This document shows, in pieces, positions 17,969 through 31,168 of a stretch of DNA of 64,000 nucleotides. Source of the stretch: Candidatus Nitrotoga sp. CP45 (GTDB lineage Bacteria; Pseudomonadota; Gammaproteobacteria; Burkholderiales; Gallionellaceae); the NCBI GenBank assembly GCA_945874105.1, contig CAMCFJ010000002.1:62001-126000 (forward strand), written 5' to 3'. The stretch's first letter is position 1. Every line of letters begins with the position of its first letter. A program made the translations under genes and the position numbers. The notes under the pieces are model-generated. The model ran no database searches, had not been told where the DNA came from, and worked only from the letters and a program-made list of their open reading frames with translations.

Positions 17969-20530
17969 ATGGCGAGCAATCTACTAATCGTTGAATCCCC
18001 GGCCAAAGCCATCACCCTGAAAAAATATCTGGGTAAAGATTTTGAGATACTGGCGACCTATGGACATGTGCGCGACCTGATACCCAAATCGGGTGCGATC
18101 GATACTGAACATGATTTTGCCATGCAGTATGAAATTATTGCGCGAAACAGCAAACATGTAGACGCCATCGCCAAAGCCGCCGCTCAGGCAGACCACATCT
18201 ATCTGGCGCCTGACCCGGATCGCGAAGGGGAAGCCATTGCCTGGCATGTCGCTGAGCTGCTCAAAAGCAAGCGCAATTTGAAAAATAAATCCATGCAGCG
18301 CGTAGTATTCTACGAAATCACCCAGTCTGCGGTGCGCGAAGCGGTTGCGAATCCGCGTGAAATTTCCATTCCCTTGGTCAATGCGCAACAGGCGCGACGT
18401 GCGCTGGATTACTTGGTGGGCTTCAACCTTTCGCCGCTGCTATGGCGCAAAATACGCCCTGGGCTTTCTGCCGGACGTGTGCAGAGCCCGGCGCTGCGCC
18501 TGATCGTGGAACGAGAATTAGAAATCGAGGCATTTCGCTCGCAGGAATATTGGACTGTGCATCTCGACAGCCAGAAGAATAGCCAACCATTTTCCGCCAA
18601 GCTGTTTCAATATCAAGGGAAAAAACTGGAGCAACTGGGTATAGCCAGCGAGGCGGAATACCAGAAGATTTTTGACAACATCAATGCGGCCAAATTACCG
18701 CCGCGCGTGGTGCGTGTGGAGAAGAAAGCCAAGCAACGCCATGCCGCCGCTCCGTTCACTACTTCCACGCTACAGCAAGAAGCAGCGCGCAAACTGGGCA
18801 TGTCCACTGACCGCACGATGCGTATCGCCCAACAGCTTTATGAAGGTATCGACATCGGCGGTCAAACGGTAGGACTGATCAGTTATATGCGTACCGATTC
18901 CGTCACGCTGGCACAGGAAGCCCTGCTGGAAATTCGTGGTTATATCGCTGCACAATTTGCCCCGGACTATTTGCCTAAAACTTCACCGATCTACAAAAGC
19001 AAAGCCAAGAATGCGCAGGAGGCTCACGAAGCAATACGGCCAACCTCGATTGCTCGCACCCCGGAGAGCATGCAGGAATTTCTCACCATTGATCAAGCGC
19101 GGCTCTATGAAATGATCTGGAAACGCACTCTCGCATGTCAGATGGCTCCCGCGCGTTTCGATACAGTCAGCCTTGATATTCGCCTCGGCGGGGATGACAC
19201 CCTGTTTCGTGCCAGCGGCCAAACTCTTGTATTTCCTGGCTTTATCGCTGTCTATCAAGAAAGCACGGATGACAGCGTAGAAGAAGAAAACAAAAAATTG
19301 CCACCCCTGGAAGAGGGAGAGACCATTCCTCTTGACAAGCTGTATGGTGAGCAGCATTTTACCCAGCCGCCACCGCGATTTTCCGAAGCCAGTTTAGTTA
19401 AAACTTTGGAAGAGCATGGCATCGGGCGCCCCTCAACTTATGCCAGCATCATTTCCACGCTACAAGCTCGTGAATATGCCATTCTGGATAAAAAACGATT
19501 CAAGCCAACCGACGTCGGACGTGTCGTTATCCGTTTCCTCACCGAACATTTTACGCGCTATGTCGATTACGGATTTACTGCACAAATGGAAGATGAGCTG
19601 GATGAAATTTCCGATGGCAAGCGCGACTGGATACCGGTATTGAACGATTTCTGGCATCCCTTCGCTGCGCTTATACAAGATAAAAAGAACATCGAGCGTA
19701 AGGATGTAACACAAGAACTAATCGACGAAGCCTGCCCCAAGTGCGGCAAACCTTTATCTACCCGCTTGGGCAAACGTGGCAACTTCATTGGCTGCACCGC
19801 CTACCCGGAGTGCGACTACACACGCAACCTCTCAGCTGAAGCCGATACCGGGGAAGCGCGCAAGGAACTGGGGGATGATCCAGTCAGCGGCCTGCCGGTG
19901 TTGCTGTTGCGCGGTCCTTATGGCTATTACGTACAACTCGGTGAAGTAGAGGCAGGCTCCAAAACAAAACCGAAGCGCATTTCCTGGCCGAAGGAAATAC
20001 CTCCAGACGATGCAGACCTTGCCGCTGCCACAAAGTTGCTGCAACTTCCCAAAGATTTGGGACTCCACCCCGAAAGCGGCAAAAAAATCATCGTCAACAT
20101 TGGACGCTTCGGCCCTTATGTCGGGCATGATGGGAAATTTAAATCCATTCCCAAAGGCGACAGTGTTTTCACCATGGAATTGGAACGCGCAGTAGCATTA
20201 TTGGCAGAGGCGCGAACTTCCAATACTGTGTTACGGGAACTGGGCGCGCATCCGGACGATCAAAAACCGGTAGAAGTCTGCAATGGCCGCTATGGGCCAT
20301 ACGTAAGACACGGGAAGGTTAATGCCACTCTGCCTAAAGACATATCTCCGGAAGAAATTACATTACAAGAAGGTTTGGCGCTGCTGGCAGAACGTGTGGC
20401 AAAAGGGCCCTCCCTGAAGAAAGCCGCAGCCAAGAAAAAGCCAGCTGCTCCAAAAAAATCAGCTACTCCGAAAAAATCAGCTGCTCCGAAAAAGTCAGCC
20501 GCTCCGAAAAAGTCAGCGGCCAAGAAATAA
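17969..20530 (+). CDS. topA: DNA topoisomerase I with Lys/Ala-rich C-terminal tail
   Basis: LLIVESPAKAITLKKYLG; DPDREGEAIAWH; SYMRTDSV; C-terminal zinc-ribbon CPKCGKPLSTRLGKRGNFIGCTAYPECDYTRN. Confidence 0.96.
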   Translation: MASNLLIVESPAKAITLKKYLGKDFEILATYGHVRDLIPKSGAIDTEHDFAMQYEIIARNSKHVDAIAKAAAQADHIYLAPDPDREGEAIAWHVAELLKSKRNLKNKSMQRVVFYEITQSAVREAVANPREISIPLVNAQQARRALDYLVGFNLSPLLWRKIRPGLSAGRVQSPALRLIVERELEIEAFRSQEYWTVHLDSQKNSQPFSAKLFQYQGKKLEQLGIASEAEYQKIFDNINAAKLPPRVVRVEKKAKQRHAAAPFTTSTLQQEAARKLGMSTDRTMRIAQQLYEGIDIGGQTVGLISYMRTDSVTLAQEALLEIRGYIAAQFAPDYLPKTSPIYKSKAKNAQEAHEAIRPTSIARTPESMQEFLTIDQARLYEMIWKRTLACQMAPARFDTVSLDIRLGGDDTLFRASGQTLVFPGFIAVYQESTDDSVEEENKKLPPLEEGETIPLDKLYGEQHFTQPPPRFSEASLVKTLEEHGIGRPSTYASIISTLQAREYAILDKKRFKPTDVGRVVIRFLTEHFTRYVDYGFTAQMEDELDEISDGKRDWIPVLNDFWHPFAALIQDKKNIERKDVTQELIDEACPKCGKPLSTRLGKRGNFIGCTAYPECDYTRNLSAEADTGEARKELGDDPVSGLPVLLLRGPYGYYVQLGEVEAGSKTKPKRISWPKEIPPDDADLAAATKLLQLPKDLGLHPESGKKIIVNIGRFGPYVGHDGKFKSIPKGDSVFTMELERAVALLAEARTSNTVLRELGAHPDDQKPVEVCNGRYGPYVRHGKVNATLPKDISPEEITLQEGLALLAERVAKGPSLKKAAAKKKPAAPKKSATPKKSAAPKKSAAPKKSAAKK

Positions 20531-20573
20531 GATGTCCGTTATGCTGAACCAGCACCCAAAAAATACACGATAA

Positions 20574-21053
20574 TTATTTGAGTTTGAGCAATTCGGACTT
20601 AAGCGCTTCGATATTCTTCTCGTGTAGTGTTACCTGCGACTGCAAGGCTTTTATGTTTTCTTCATATTTGGCCGCATTTAAATAGTTTTTGCCGTCTTTG
20701 TCCTTTAGAATTTCCGGGTGTTCTTTTCCATTTATCAAGTTCTGGCGAGCTTCTTCGATCAGCTTTTGTTCTGTTGATAACTCTTCTTCAAGTATCTTGC
20801 GACGCAAGTTATCGCGGTTTTTCTGTGTAGCCGAATCCACCTTAAGAGAATCAGAAGGTGTAGCGTTATTGCGTGCATGCGCAGGAGATGGCACGATAGT
20901 CAGTGGCCCCAGATCAATTTTTTTGGAGCCTTTTGTAGGTGCACTGGAATAAGTCACATGCCCATCAGCATCGACTTTTTTATATATTTCCGCCTGTGCC
21001 CAGCTGATATATCCAGCACTCAGAAAAATTAACAGGTAATGTGGCTTCATCAT
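20574..21053 (-). CDS. DUF4124 domain-containing protein
   Basis: Signal peptide then AEIYKKVDADGHVTYSSAPTKGSKKIDL. Confidence 0.82.
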   Translation of the reverse strand: MMKPHYLLIFLSAGYISWAQAEIYKKVDADGHVTYSSAPTKGSKKIDLGPLTIVPSPAHARNNATPSDSLKVDSATQKNRDNLRRKILEEELSTEQKLIEEARQNLINGKEHPEILKDKDGKNYLNAAKYEENIKALQSQVTLHEKNIEALKSELLKLK

Positions 21054-21216
21054 TGTGCCTTACAAGAATTATTTAGATGCAGTATAAATCCAAAGTCAGA
21101 GTGTGTGATAAAACATGCGGGCTCCGAAAATTCAACATGGATACTTCGCCCGTTGCCTGATAGCCCGACATCCAGCTGGCGCGACGATCCAGTATAAATA
21201 TTTTTAGAGGTGCCCT

Positions 21217-22368
21217 TTATAATAAACGTGACTTATCACCCGACACAAATCCACATAGAGGCATGTTCACTCCCTTGCCCAGAGCAATTACTTTAAACAA
21301 CTCACCCATCTCGGCAGGACTAGTCAACTTTTGCAGTTGCGCAGAAAGTGGAAGGTAGTCACGAATATTTTCAGAGTCGGTTTCTTCCAGTAAGCCAGTA
21401 ATTCCGCCGTTAATCAGGAAATAGGCTTGCGTTGTATAACCATACAAGCTCAATCCTGCATCAATAGCCGCTTCCGCTACGGCGGTGAAATCTACATGCG
21501 CGGTAATGTCCTGCAAGCCGGGCAGGAAGAACGGATCATCATGTGCATGATGGCGATAGTGGCACATGAGCGTGCCTTGTGTACGCTGCGGATGGTAATA
21601 CTCGCGCGCGCCAAAACCATAGTCAATAAAAAGCAGCACGCCTTGATGCAAGCGCTCACTCAAGCTGCTGACCAAGCCACGTACGGCAAGCGACATATCA
21701 CTGAGGGTGCCATCAGGCACATTGATCTGCTGGGCAATCTCCAGCAGCATTGAGCTTGCTGGCAGACGTTCCTGCCACACAAAGTTTTTTCCCTCGCTCG
21801 CCACGCCGCGTTCAAAAATATTCGCATCACTCCAACGCACCAGATGCACTGGCAGCGCATCCAACACTTCGTTGGCGACGAGCACGCCTGAAATGCTGTC
21901 TGGAGGCGCATCCAGCCAATGCACGCGGTCAATTAAATGGGGCAAGCGCGCTTGCAGCAATGCTTGTTGCCGCTCACGCAAATCAGCGCTGACTTCCAGG
22001 ATGTCATAACGTTCGGGCAGACTATTCTGGCGTTCCAGCTCGCTCAATATATCAACAGCCAGCTTGCCGCTCCCCGCGCCGAGTTCGAGAATATGCGGGG
22101 TGCTTTGCGCCATGATTTCAATTAATTGTCGCGCCAATGTTCGGCCAAATAACGAAGAAATTTCCGGCGCGGTAACAAAATCCCCAGCTGCGCCGAACTT
22201 GCGCGCCCCGGCACTGTAATAGCCCATTCCCGGCGCGTATAACGCCAGCTCCATGAAACGCGAAAATGGAATCCACCCTCCTTGCCGCACGATGTCGTGA
22301 TGAATCAGATCACGTAATTGATCGCTGTGCGCCTGAGCTTCGGCGGATGGCAAGGGCAGTGAGGACAT
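21217..22368 (-). CDS. MidA/NDUFAF7-family class I SAM-dependent methyltransferase
   Basis: Start trimmed to MSSLPLPSAEAQAHSDQLRDLIH; GWIPFSRFMELALYAPGMGYYSAGARKFGAAGDFVTAPEIS; LELGAGSGKLAVDIL. Confidence 0.92.
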   Translation of the reverse strand: MSSLPLPSAEAQAHSDQLRDLIHHDIVRQGGWIPFSRFMELALYAPGMGYYSAGARKFGAAGDFVTAPEISSLFGRTLARQLIEIMAQSTPHILELGAGSGKLAVDILSELERQNSLPERYDILEVSADLRERQQALLQARLPHLIDRVHWLDAPPDSISGVLVANEVLDALPVHLVRWSDANIFERGVASEGKNFVWQERLPASSMLLEIAQQINVPDGTLSDMSLAVRGLVSSLSERLHQGVLLFIDYGFGAREYYHPQRTQGTLMCHYRHHAHDDPFFLPGLQDITAHVDFTAVAEAAIDAGLSLYGYTTQAYFLINGGITGLLEETDSENIRDYLPLSAQLQKLTSPAEMGELFKVIALGKGVNMPLCGFVSGDKSRLL

Positions 22369-22423
22369 GATTGAGCGATGGGGATGTGTTAAATTGCAAG
22401 CCGTAAGTTTAGTGGAGAGCACC

Positions 22424-23164
22424 ATGCAAGGTAAAGTGGTATTAGTGACCGGTGGCGCAAAACGCGTAGGTGCAGCAATCTGCCGCAAGCTGCACGCAGC
22501 GGGGGCGGACATCGCGCTGCATTACCGTTCTTCTGAGCAGGATGCATTGGCTTTGCAGTCAGAGTTGCACGCAGAGCGTCCCGGCTCTGTGCTGCATATT
22601 CAGGCCGACTTGCTGGACCCGCAAGCTCTATTCCGACTGGTAGAAAAAACTATCAGCCATTTTGGGCGACTGGATGCGCTGGTTAACAATGCCTCCAGTT
22701 TTTTTGCAACGTCACTGGGCGATGTTAACGATCAAAACTGGAACGACCTCATCGGCACCAACCTGAAAGCCCCGCTGCTGCTCGCACAAGCAGCAGCGAA
22801 GGAGTTGCGCCACAACCACGGCGCCATTGTCAACATTGTCGACATTCATGCCGAGCGGCCAATGCACGGCCATCTGCTGTATAGCATAGCAAAGGGCGGA
22901 CTGTCGGCGCTCACGCGCGCGCTGGCGCAGGAAATGGCACCACAGGTGCGTGTCAACGCTATTGCCCCGGGCGTCATTGTGTGGCCTGAAAGTGCGGAAT
23001 GGGACGATGAGACGCGGCGGAGGAAGATCATCGCACACACCTTGCTCAAGCGTGAAGGTGAACCCGACGACATTGCCCGCACCGTGAAATTTTTATTAAA
23101 TGATGCGCCCTACATCACCGGACAAATTATTGCCGTGGATGGTGGACGCAGTATTAACCTTTGA
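22424..23164 (+). CDS. Pteridine reductase / SDR family oxidoreductase
   Basis: MQGKVVLVTGGAKRVGAAICRKLH; YSIAKGGLSALTRALAQEMAPQVRVNAIAPG; ITGQIIAVDGGRSI. Confidence 0.9.
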   Translation: MQGKVVLVTGGAKRVGAAICRKLHAAGADIALHYRSSEQDALALQSELHAERPGSVLHIQADLLDPQALFRLVEKTISHFGRLDALVNNASSFFATSLGDVNDQNWNDLIGTNLKAPLLLAQAAAKELRHNHGAIVNIVDIHAERPMHGHLLYSIAKGGLSALTRALAQEMAPQVRVNAIAPGVIVWPESAEWDDETRRRKIIAHTLLKREGEPDDIARTVKFLLNDAPYITGQIIAVDGGRSINL

Positions 23165-23173
23165 ACGAACTAT

Positions 23174-24022
23174 ATGAACGCCATTACACACCCCATCCAT
23201 TTTGAGCATCACTCCAGCAATTTTAACCGCCTGCGCGGACGACTGGAGCAGCAAGTTGGCCGTGCTATCGGCGACTTCAACATGATCGAGGAAGGCGACA
23301 CCATCATGGTGTGCATGTCCGGCGGCAAGGATTCTTACACGCTGCTGGAAATTTTGCGTACGTTGCAAAAACGCGCGCCGATTAATTTTCGCCTAATCGC
23401 CATGAATCTGGATCAGAAGCAGCCGGGTTTTCCGGAGCATATCCTGCCGGACTATTTCAAATCCATAGGCATCGAGTATCACATTGAAACCCAGGACACC
23501 TATTCCATAGTCAAAGAGAAAATTCCAGAAGGCAAAACCACCTGCTCACTCTGCTCGCGCTTACGTCGCGGCATCATCTATCGCGTGGCCGGAGAACTGG
23601 GTGCGAACAAGATCGCATTGGGCCATCACCGCGACGACATGATAGAGACGCTGTTCCTGAATATATTTTTCGGCGGCAAACTCAAGGCCATGCCACCGAA
23701 GCTGGTTACAGACAAGGGTGACCACGTGGTGATTCGTCCACTGGCTTATTGCGCCGAGAAAGACATTGCCAGTTTTGCCCGCACCATGAAATTCCCCATC
23801 ATCCCGTGCAATCTTTGCGGTGCGCAGGAAAACCTGCAACGCCAGAACATCAAGGAAATGTTAACTGCGTGGGAGCGCCAGTACCCGGGCCGCAGCCAGT
23901 CCATCTTCACCGCCATGCAAAACGTTAAACCCTCGCATTTGATGGACAGCAAGCTGTTTGACTTCAAGAATATCAATGTAGGAGATATGGTGGATGAAGG
24001 GGATGTTGCATTTGATGTGTAA
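23174..24022 (+). CDS. ttcA: tRNA 2-thiocytidine(32) synthetase
   Basis: [19 protein letters not shown]-loop; [31 protein letters not shown]. Confidence 0.96.
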   Translation: MNAITHPIHFEHHSSNFNRLRGRLEQQVGRAIGDFNMIEEGDTIMVCMSGGKDSYTLLEILRTLQKRAPINFRLIAMNLDQKQPGFPEHILPDYFKSIGIEYHIETQDTYSIVKEKIPEGKTTCSLCSRLRRGIIYRVAGELGANKIALGHHRDDMIETLFLNIFFGGKLKAMPPKLVTDKGDHVVIRPLAYCAEKDIASFARTMKFPIIPCNLCGAQENLQRQNIKEMLTAWERQYPGRSQSIFTAMQNVKPSHLMDSKLFDFKNINVGDMVDEGDVAFDV

Positions 24023-24165
24023 GTTTAGATGATGTAAGCAGTGCCGGTAGCTGCAGTAGGACTCAACTCAAAATTGCGGAGCTACGATTACATTGACAGG
24101 GAATAGCACAGGAAATAACACTGGCTGGCTTGCTTTCCCATCCCATTTACAGTAATTTGTTTGAT

Positions 24166-26212
<2,047 letters not shown>

Positions 26213-26295
26213 TTATGTGTCGCGTTCGAAATCATCGCCAGTTTGTTCACCTTACAGATGCCTTTACCGGCTTTCTTTAAGGTGCCTACCTTACT

Positions 26296-27021
26296 TTGGG
26301 CGTCATGAAGAGTCCCACCGCTTGGAATCTCGAAGAACTGAGGTCGCGCGTCCGCATGGTTCAGCCAGACCCCGATCAAGTCCTGGAACTCATCAATTCA
26401 ATCAGCCGAAGTATCCAAATCTTTCAGTACCACATGACGACTGCACGTGGTGCCATGAAAGGGATCATCGACGAGACCAAGCCGCAAAGCTCAGAGAATC
26501 TCATGCTTATCTTTGGCGTATCGGAGAGGCAGGACCAGTTCGCATATGCCAAGATTGTTAGTGAAGCTAACATCCTCGGGTGTCTGTACACTGCGCGTAG
26601 CCTCTGGGATTTATTCGGCCAACTTGTTAATGCGCTAATCCTTGTTGCACCACTGACCGTAGACTGCTGTAACATTAAAAGTGTACATGGCCTTATGTCG
26701 GCCTCTCCTTTAAAGGTCAAGCTAGATGGTCTTCTCAAATCGCATTGGTACACCTACGTGGAGGCATTCATCAATACAACTAAGCACAGACAGCTCGTAC
26801 AGCACATGATGACCGTCTCAATAGAGAAGGATCGAGCAGGCATTCGAATAGGAAGCTTCGCCTACAACAGATACAACAGAACCAAATTGTTCAAGACCTA
26901 CTGGTGTCATGAGGTACTTGAGGGCGCAATTGAAGTCAAGAACAAAATCATTGAATGTGGTCGACTTCTGAATGCCTCTTATGTAAACCATGATGCCCAA
27001 CCCGGCGCACCCCTGAGCTAG
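26296..27021 (+). CDS. Hypothetical protein, alpha-helical
   Basis: Long ORF after thiC; no motif recognised with confidence. Confidence 0.6.
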   Translation: MGVMKSPTAWNLEELRSRVRMVQPDPDQVLELINSISRSIQIFQYHMTTARGAMKGIIDETKPQSSENLMLIFGVSERQDQFAYAKIVSEANILGCLYTARSLWDLFGQLVNALILVAPLTVDCCNIKSVHGLMSASPLKVKLDGLLKSHWYTYVEAFINTTKHRQLVQHMMTVSIEKDRAGIRIGSFAYNRYNRTKLFKTYWCHEVLEGAIEVKNKIIECGRLLNASYVNHDAQPGAPLS

Positions 27022-27038
27022 CACATTAGAAGGAAATC

Positions 27039-27443
27039 ATGCGCAATCATTTATTAAAGGTATTTCTAGGGTTAGCTATGGGTGCTTTAACCACTACATC
27101 TAATGCAGACTCAACTGCAAAAGATGTAATTTTAGCTTTCAAGAGTGCTGGCCTCGAGGCAGAAAACCCAACTTCAATGAGTCCAAAGAATTACGGTTTC
27201 GCCCCTTATGTCTGCAAAGGTGTGCGCTTTCTGATTCCATCGCTGGGCGAGGATAGTGGGGGCAGAGTCCTTGCTTGTCCAAATGCAGCCGATAGAGACA
27301 CCATAGCTGATTATTACAAACACCTCGGAAAAAGAAGCGCAGTCTTTTTCTCGTGGATTTTTGTTAAAGGCAATGTCGTTGTGCAGATAAATGGCGACCT
27401 CGAGGAGGACAAAGCCAAGAAATACGAACAAGCCATTCCATGA
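27039..27443 (+). CDS. Small putative secreted protein
   Basis: N-terminal signal peptide MRNHLLKVFLGLAMGALTTTSNA; DVILAFKSAGLEAENP...VNGDLEEDKAKKYEQAI-type C-terminus. Confidence 0.65.
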   Translation: MRNHLLKVFLGLAMGALTTTSNADSTAKDVILAFKSAGLEAENPTSMSPKNYGFAPYVCKGVRFLIPSLGEDSGGRVLACPNAADRDTIADYYKHLGKRSAVFFSWIFVKGNVVVQINGDLEEDKAKKYEQAIP

Positions 27444-27881
27444 GGTTATTGCCTCCTTCGCCATCGCAAATCGTTCTTCTAAAAGCCGATGGTCAAGGCA
27501 ATAAAAATACTTCATTCCAGTACCCAAATTCGTCCTAGCCGGCGAGCTAGATATAGAGCATTGCAGCGATAGTCACTCTACGTACCCCTATTTCATATCA
27601 ATTTCATCATCTCCCAACTAGTAATTCGTTCCGTTAAGATTAAAGGGGCCAGGCTCGAATATTTCTAAAAGCGGGAGGCCAAGCCACGTGGTAAGCCGCG
27701 AAATAATCATGATGCCCCCCAGCGCGTGACGTAGGACAAGGGGAGATGGGATTATAATGACAAGCGCCATTAGTAATCCGTGAATAATCCGTGCTTAGCC
27801 CCTTTAATTACGACAGTGCCTGGAATGAAATGGCGGATTCAAGTTCGAAGCAAAATCCTAAAATGTTCCCGAAGACACTTG

Positions 27882-29447
27882 TCATTCCCACTCAATAGTA
27901 GCAGGCGGCTTCCCGGAAATATCGTAAACCACGCGGTTAATGCCGCGCACTTCGTTGATGATGCGGTTAGAAATTTTGGCCAGCAAGGCATGCGGCAATT
28001 CTGCCCAATGCGCGGTCATGAAGTCCTGCGTTTGCACCGCACGTAGCGCCACCACCCACTCATATGTACGGCCATCGCCCATTACGCCCACCGACTTTAC
28101 CGGCAGAAAGACAACAAATGCCTGTGCGGTTTTCTCATACCAGCCGGACGTATGTAGCTCTTCAATGAAGATTGCGTCAGCACGACGCAATAAATCGGCG
28201 TACTCTCGCTTGACTTCGCCAAGGATACGCACACCCAGCCCCGGCCCCGGGAATGGGTGGCGGTACACCATGTCGCGCGGCAATCCGAGCACCACGCCGA
28301 GTTCGCGCACTTCGTCCTTGAACAGTTCTCGCAACGGTTCCAGCAGCTTAAGATGCAAGGTATCGGGCAAGCCGCCGACGTTGTGGTGCGATTTGATGGC
28401 GTGTGCCTTTTTGGTTTTGGCACCAGCAGATTCGATCACGTCAGGGTAAATGGTGCCTTGCGCCAGCCATTTTGCCTGCGGCAATTTGGCAGCTTCGCGC
28501 TGGAATACTTCGACGAATTCGCGCCCGATAATTTTGCGTTTTTTCTCTGGGTCAGACACGCCTGCCAAATGTTTTATGAATTCTGCGCCAGCATCAACAT
28601 GGATGACTTTCACGCCCAGGTTTTTAGCAAAAGTTGCCATCACTTGCTTGGCTTCATCCAAGCGCAGCAGGCCGTTGTCCACAAATACGCAGGTGAGTTG
28701 CGTGCCGATGGCACGATGCAATAATGCTGCGGCCACGGAAGAATCCACTCCGCCGGAGAGGCCGAGGATGACTTCTTCCTGACCGACTTGGGCGCGGATT
28801 TTTTCTACTGCCTCACCGATGTAATCGGGCATGTTCCAGTCCTGCCCGCAGCCGCAGATGTCATGCACGAAGCGGCTGATTATCGCCTTGCCTTGCGGAG
28901 TGTGGGTCACTTCCGGATGAAATTGTACCGAGTAGAAACGACGTGCCTCGTCTGCCATGCCGGCAATCTGCGTGATTGCATTGGAAGCGATCACCGTGAA
29001 GCCCGGCGGCAGCATGGTGACCTTGTCGCCGTGGCTCATCCATACATCCAACAAGCCGTGGCCTGCCTCGTTGTTACGATCCTGAATGTCGCGAAATAAT
29101 TTTGAATGGCCGCGTGCACGGATTTCCGCATAGCCAAATTCGCGCACCAGGCCAACTTCCACTGCCCCGCCCAATTGCGCGGCCATGGTTTGCATACCGT
29201 AGCAAATACCCAGCACCGGCACGCCCAGCTCAAATACCACTTGTGGCGCACGCGGGGCATCACCTTCCGTCACTGAACTCGGGCCGCCCGAAAGAATGAT
29301 ACCAGCCGGCTTGAAATCGCGAATGAATTCATCACCTACGTCGAACGGATGGAGTTCACAATAAACATGAGCTTCACGCACGCAGCGCGCTATAAGTTGG
29401 GTGTATTGCGAACCGAAGTCAAGAATCAGAATTTTTTGGTGGGACAT
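27882..29447 (-). CDS. guaA: GMP synthase (glutamine-hydrolysing)
   Basis: [63 protein letters not shown]-terminus. Confidence 0.97.
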   Translation of the reverse strand: MSHQKILILDFGSQYTQLIARCVREAHVYCELHPFDVGDEFIRDFKPAGIILSGGPSSVTEGDAPRAPQVVFELGVPVLGICYGMQTMAAQLGGAVEVGLVREFGYAEIRARGHSKLFRDIQDRNNEAGHGLLDVWMSHGDKVTMLPPGFTVIASNAITQIAGMADEARRFYSVQFHPEVTHTPQGKAIISRFVHDICGCGQDWNMPDYIGEAVEKIRAQVGQEEVILGLSGGVDSSVAAALLHRAIGTQLTCVFVDNGLLRLDEAKQVMATFAKNLGVKVIHVDAGAEFIKHLAGVSDPEKKRKIIGREFVEVFQREAAKLPQAKWLAQGTIYPDVIESAGAKTKKAHAIKSHHNVGGLPDTLHLKLLEPLRELFKDEVRELGVVLGLPRDMVYRHPFPGPGLGVRILGEVKREYADLLRRADAIFIEELHTSGWYEKTAQAFVVFLPVKSVGVMGDGRTYEWVVALRAVQTQDFMTAHWAELPHALLAKISNRIINEVRGINRVVYDISGKPPATIEWE

Positions 29448-29495
29448 AAAGTTATCAGAGGTAAGTTATTAAATGTAGATAATATTTAAAGCTAC

Positions 29496-29598
29496 GCTGA
29501 ACAAGTCCGTTCGCGTTGAGCTTGTCGAAACGAACACCTTGCAAATCAATAACTCGCAAATGGCTTCGACAGGCTCAGCCCGAACGGACTTGTTCAGC
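29496..29598. repeat. 34-bp imperfect inverted repeat (REP-like hairpin) in the guaB-guaA intergenic region
   Basis: Arms 29496-29529 GCTGAACAAGTCCGTTCGCGTTGAGCTTGTCGAA and 29565-29598 (reverse complement GCTGAACAAGTCCGTTCGGGCTGAGCCTGTCGAA): 31/34 identical. Confidence 0.9.
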
Positions 29599-29707
29599 AT
29601 TGCCTGAATAGTGTTGTGCAGCGATTGTTGCTAGCCTATGAGCAGTCCGATGGGCCTTCACCATAATTTCAGCTTACGGTATTCAGCCATTTTGACCTCA
29701 GCTACAA

Positions 29708-31168
29708 CTAATCAATATGGTAATTCGGTGCTTCCTTGGTGATCTGCACGTCGTGGACATGCGATTCACGGATGCCGGCAGATGTTATTTGCACAAACTC
29801 TGCCTTGGTGTGCATTGTGGCGACATCCGGACAACCCAGATAGCCCATACTGGCGCGCAAACCGCCCATTAGTTGGTGGATAACCGCCAGCACGCTACCC
29901 TTGTAAGGCACGCGCCCTTCCACTCCCTCAGGAACCAATTTGTCTTGATTGGCTTCGTTATCCTGAAAATAACGATCGCTGGAACCCTGCTGCATCGCGC
30001 CTATACTGCCCATGCCGCGATAGGATTTATAGGAACGGCCCTGGAATAGCTCAACCTCGCCGGGCGCTTCTTCTGTACCTGCAAACAGACCGCCCAACAT
30101 CACGACGTGCGCACCTGCCGCAATCGCCTTTGCGATGTCGCCGGAATAGCGCACCCCACCGTCTGCAATGAGTGCTATGCCGGAACCTTGCAACGCTTCC
30201 GCCACATTCTGGATAGCCGATATTTGCGGCACGCCTATACCTGCGACGATGCGCGTCGTGCAAATCGAGCCGGGGCCAATACCTACTTTAACGCCGTCTG
30301 CGCCATGATCCATCATGGCCTTGGCAGCGGCAGCAGTAGCAATATTCCCGCCAATCACATCCACGTTCGGAAAATTTTTCTTCACCCACTTGACACGATC
30401 CAGCACGCCCTGCGCATGGCCGTGTGCGGTATCGACTATGAGCACATCCACTCCGGCTTCCACCAATAGGGTAGTGCGTTCGTCCGTGCCTTCGCCCACG
30501 CCAATCGCAGCACCAACGCGCAAACGTCCCAGTTCATCTTTACATGCCAGCGGATGTTCGCTGGACTTGAGAATATCTTTTACTGTAAATAGACCACACA
30601 GCTCAAACGCATCATTTACTACCAGTACACGTTCAATCCGATGCTGATGCATCAACCCGCGCGCCTCTTCACGGCTGGCGTTTTCCTTGACCGTGATCAG
30701 CCGTTCTCGCGGCGTCATGATATTTTGGATGGGTTGATCAAGGTTGCTCTCGAAGCGCAAATCGCGGTTAGTCACAATTCCAACCACCTGCTTACCCTGC
30801 ACCACCGGCAATCCTGAAATATTGTGCTGGCGAATGAGATTCAGCACATCGCGCACTGTCATCCCGGGTGTGACGGTGATGGGATCCTTCACCATGCCAC
30901 TTTCAAAACGCTTAACCTTGGATACCTCAGCAGCCTGCATCTTGGCGGTCATGTTTTTGTGAACGATGCCGATGCCGCCTTCCTGCGCCAAGGCTATGGC
31001 CAGACGCGCCTCGGTGACGGTATCCATGGCAGCGGATAACAACGGAATATTCAAGGTGATGTTGCGGGTAAGCTGAGTACGCAAACTGACATCACGCGGC
31101 AATACATTGGAATGCGCTGGAATCAGCAATACATCGTCAAAAGTTAGCCCTTTTTGGGTGATACGCAT
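29708..31168 (-). CDS. guaB: Inosine-5'-monophosphate dehydrogenase
   Basis: [22 protein letters not shown]; two CBS domains; [20 protein letters not shown]. Confidence 0.97.
   Translation of the reverse strand: MRITQKGLTFDDVLLIPAHSNVLPRDVSLRTQLTRNITLNIPLLSAAMDTVTEARLAIALAQEGGIGIVHKNMTAKMQAAEVSKVKRFESGMVKDPITVTPGMTVRDVLNLIRQHNISGLPVVQGKQVVGIVTNRDLRFESNLDQPIQNIMTPRERLITVKENASREEARGLMHQHRIERVLVVNDAFELCGLFTVKDILKSSEHPLACKDELGRLRVGAAIGVGEGTDERTTLLVEAGVDVLIVDTAHGHAQGVLDRVKWVKKNFPNVDVIGGNIATAAAAKAMMDHGADGVKVGIGPGSICTTRIVAGIGVPQISAIQNVAEALQGSGIALIADGGVRYSGDIAKAIAAGAHVVMLGGLFAGTEEAPGEVELFQGRSYKSYRGMGSIGAMQQGSSDRYFQDNEANQDKLVPEGVEGRVPYKGSVLAVIHQLMGGLRASMGYLGCPDVATMHTKAEFVQITSAGIRESHVHDVQITKEAPNYHID

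Noticed and set aside
26278-26292. ttctttaaggtgcctacc as another MITE terminus
   Set aside because: Only aggtgcc matches; too short to distinguish from chance.
26217-26561. 114-aa plus-strand ORF just after thiC
   Set aside because: Overlaps the longer 26296-27021 ORF in another frame and has no recognisable family features.
28257-28724. 155-aa plus-strand ORF inside guaA
   Set aside because: Shadow ORF opposite a strongly conserved gene.
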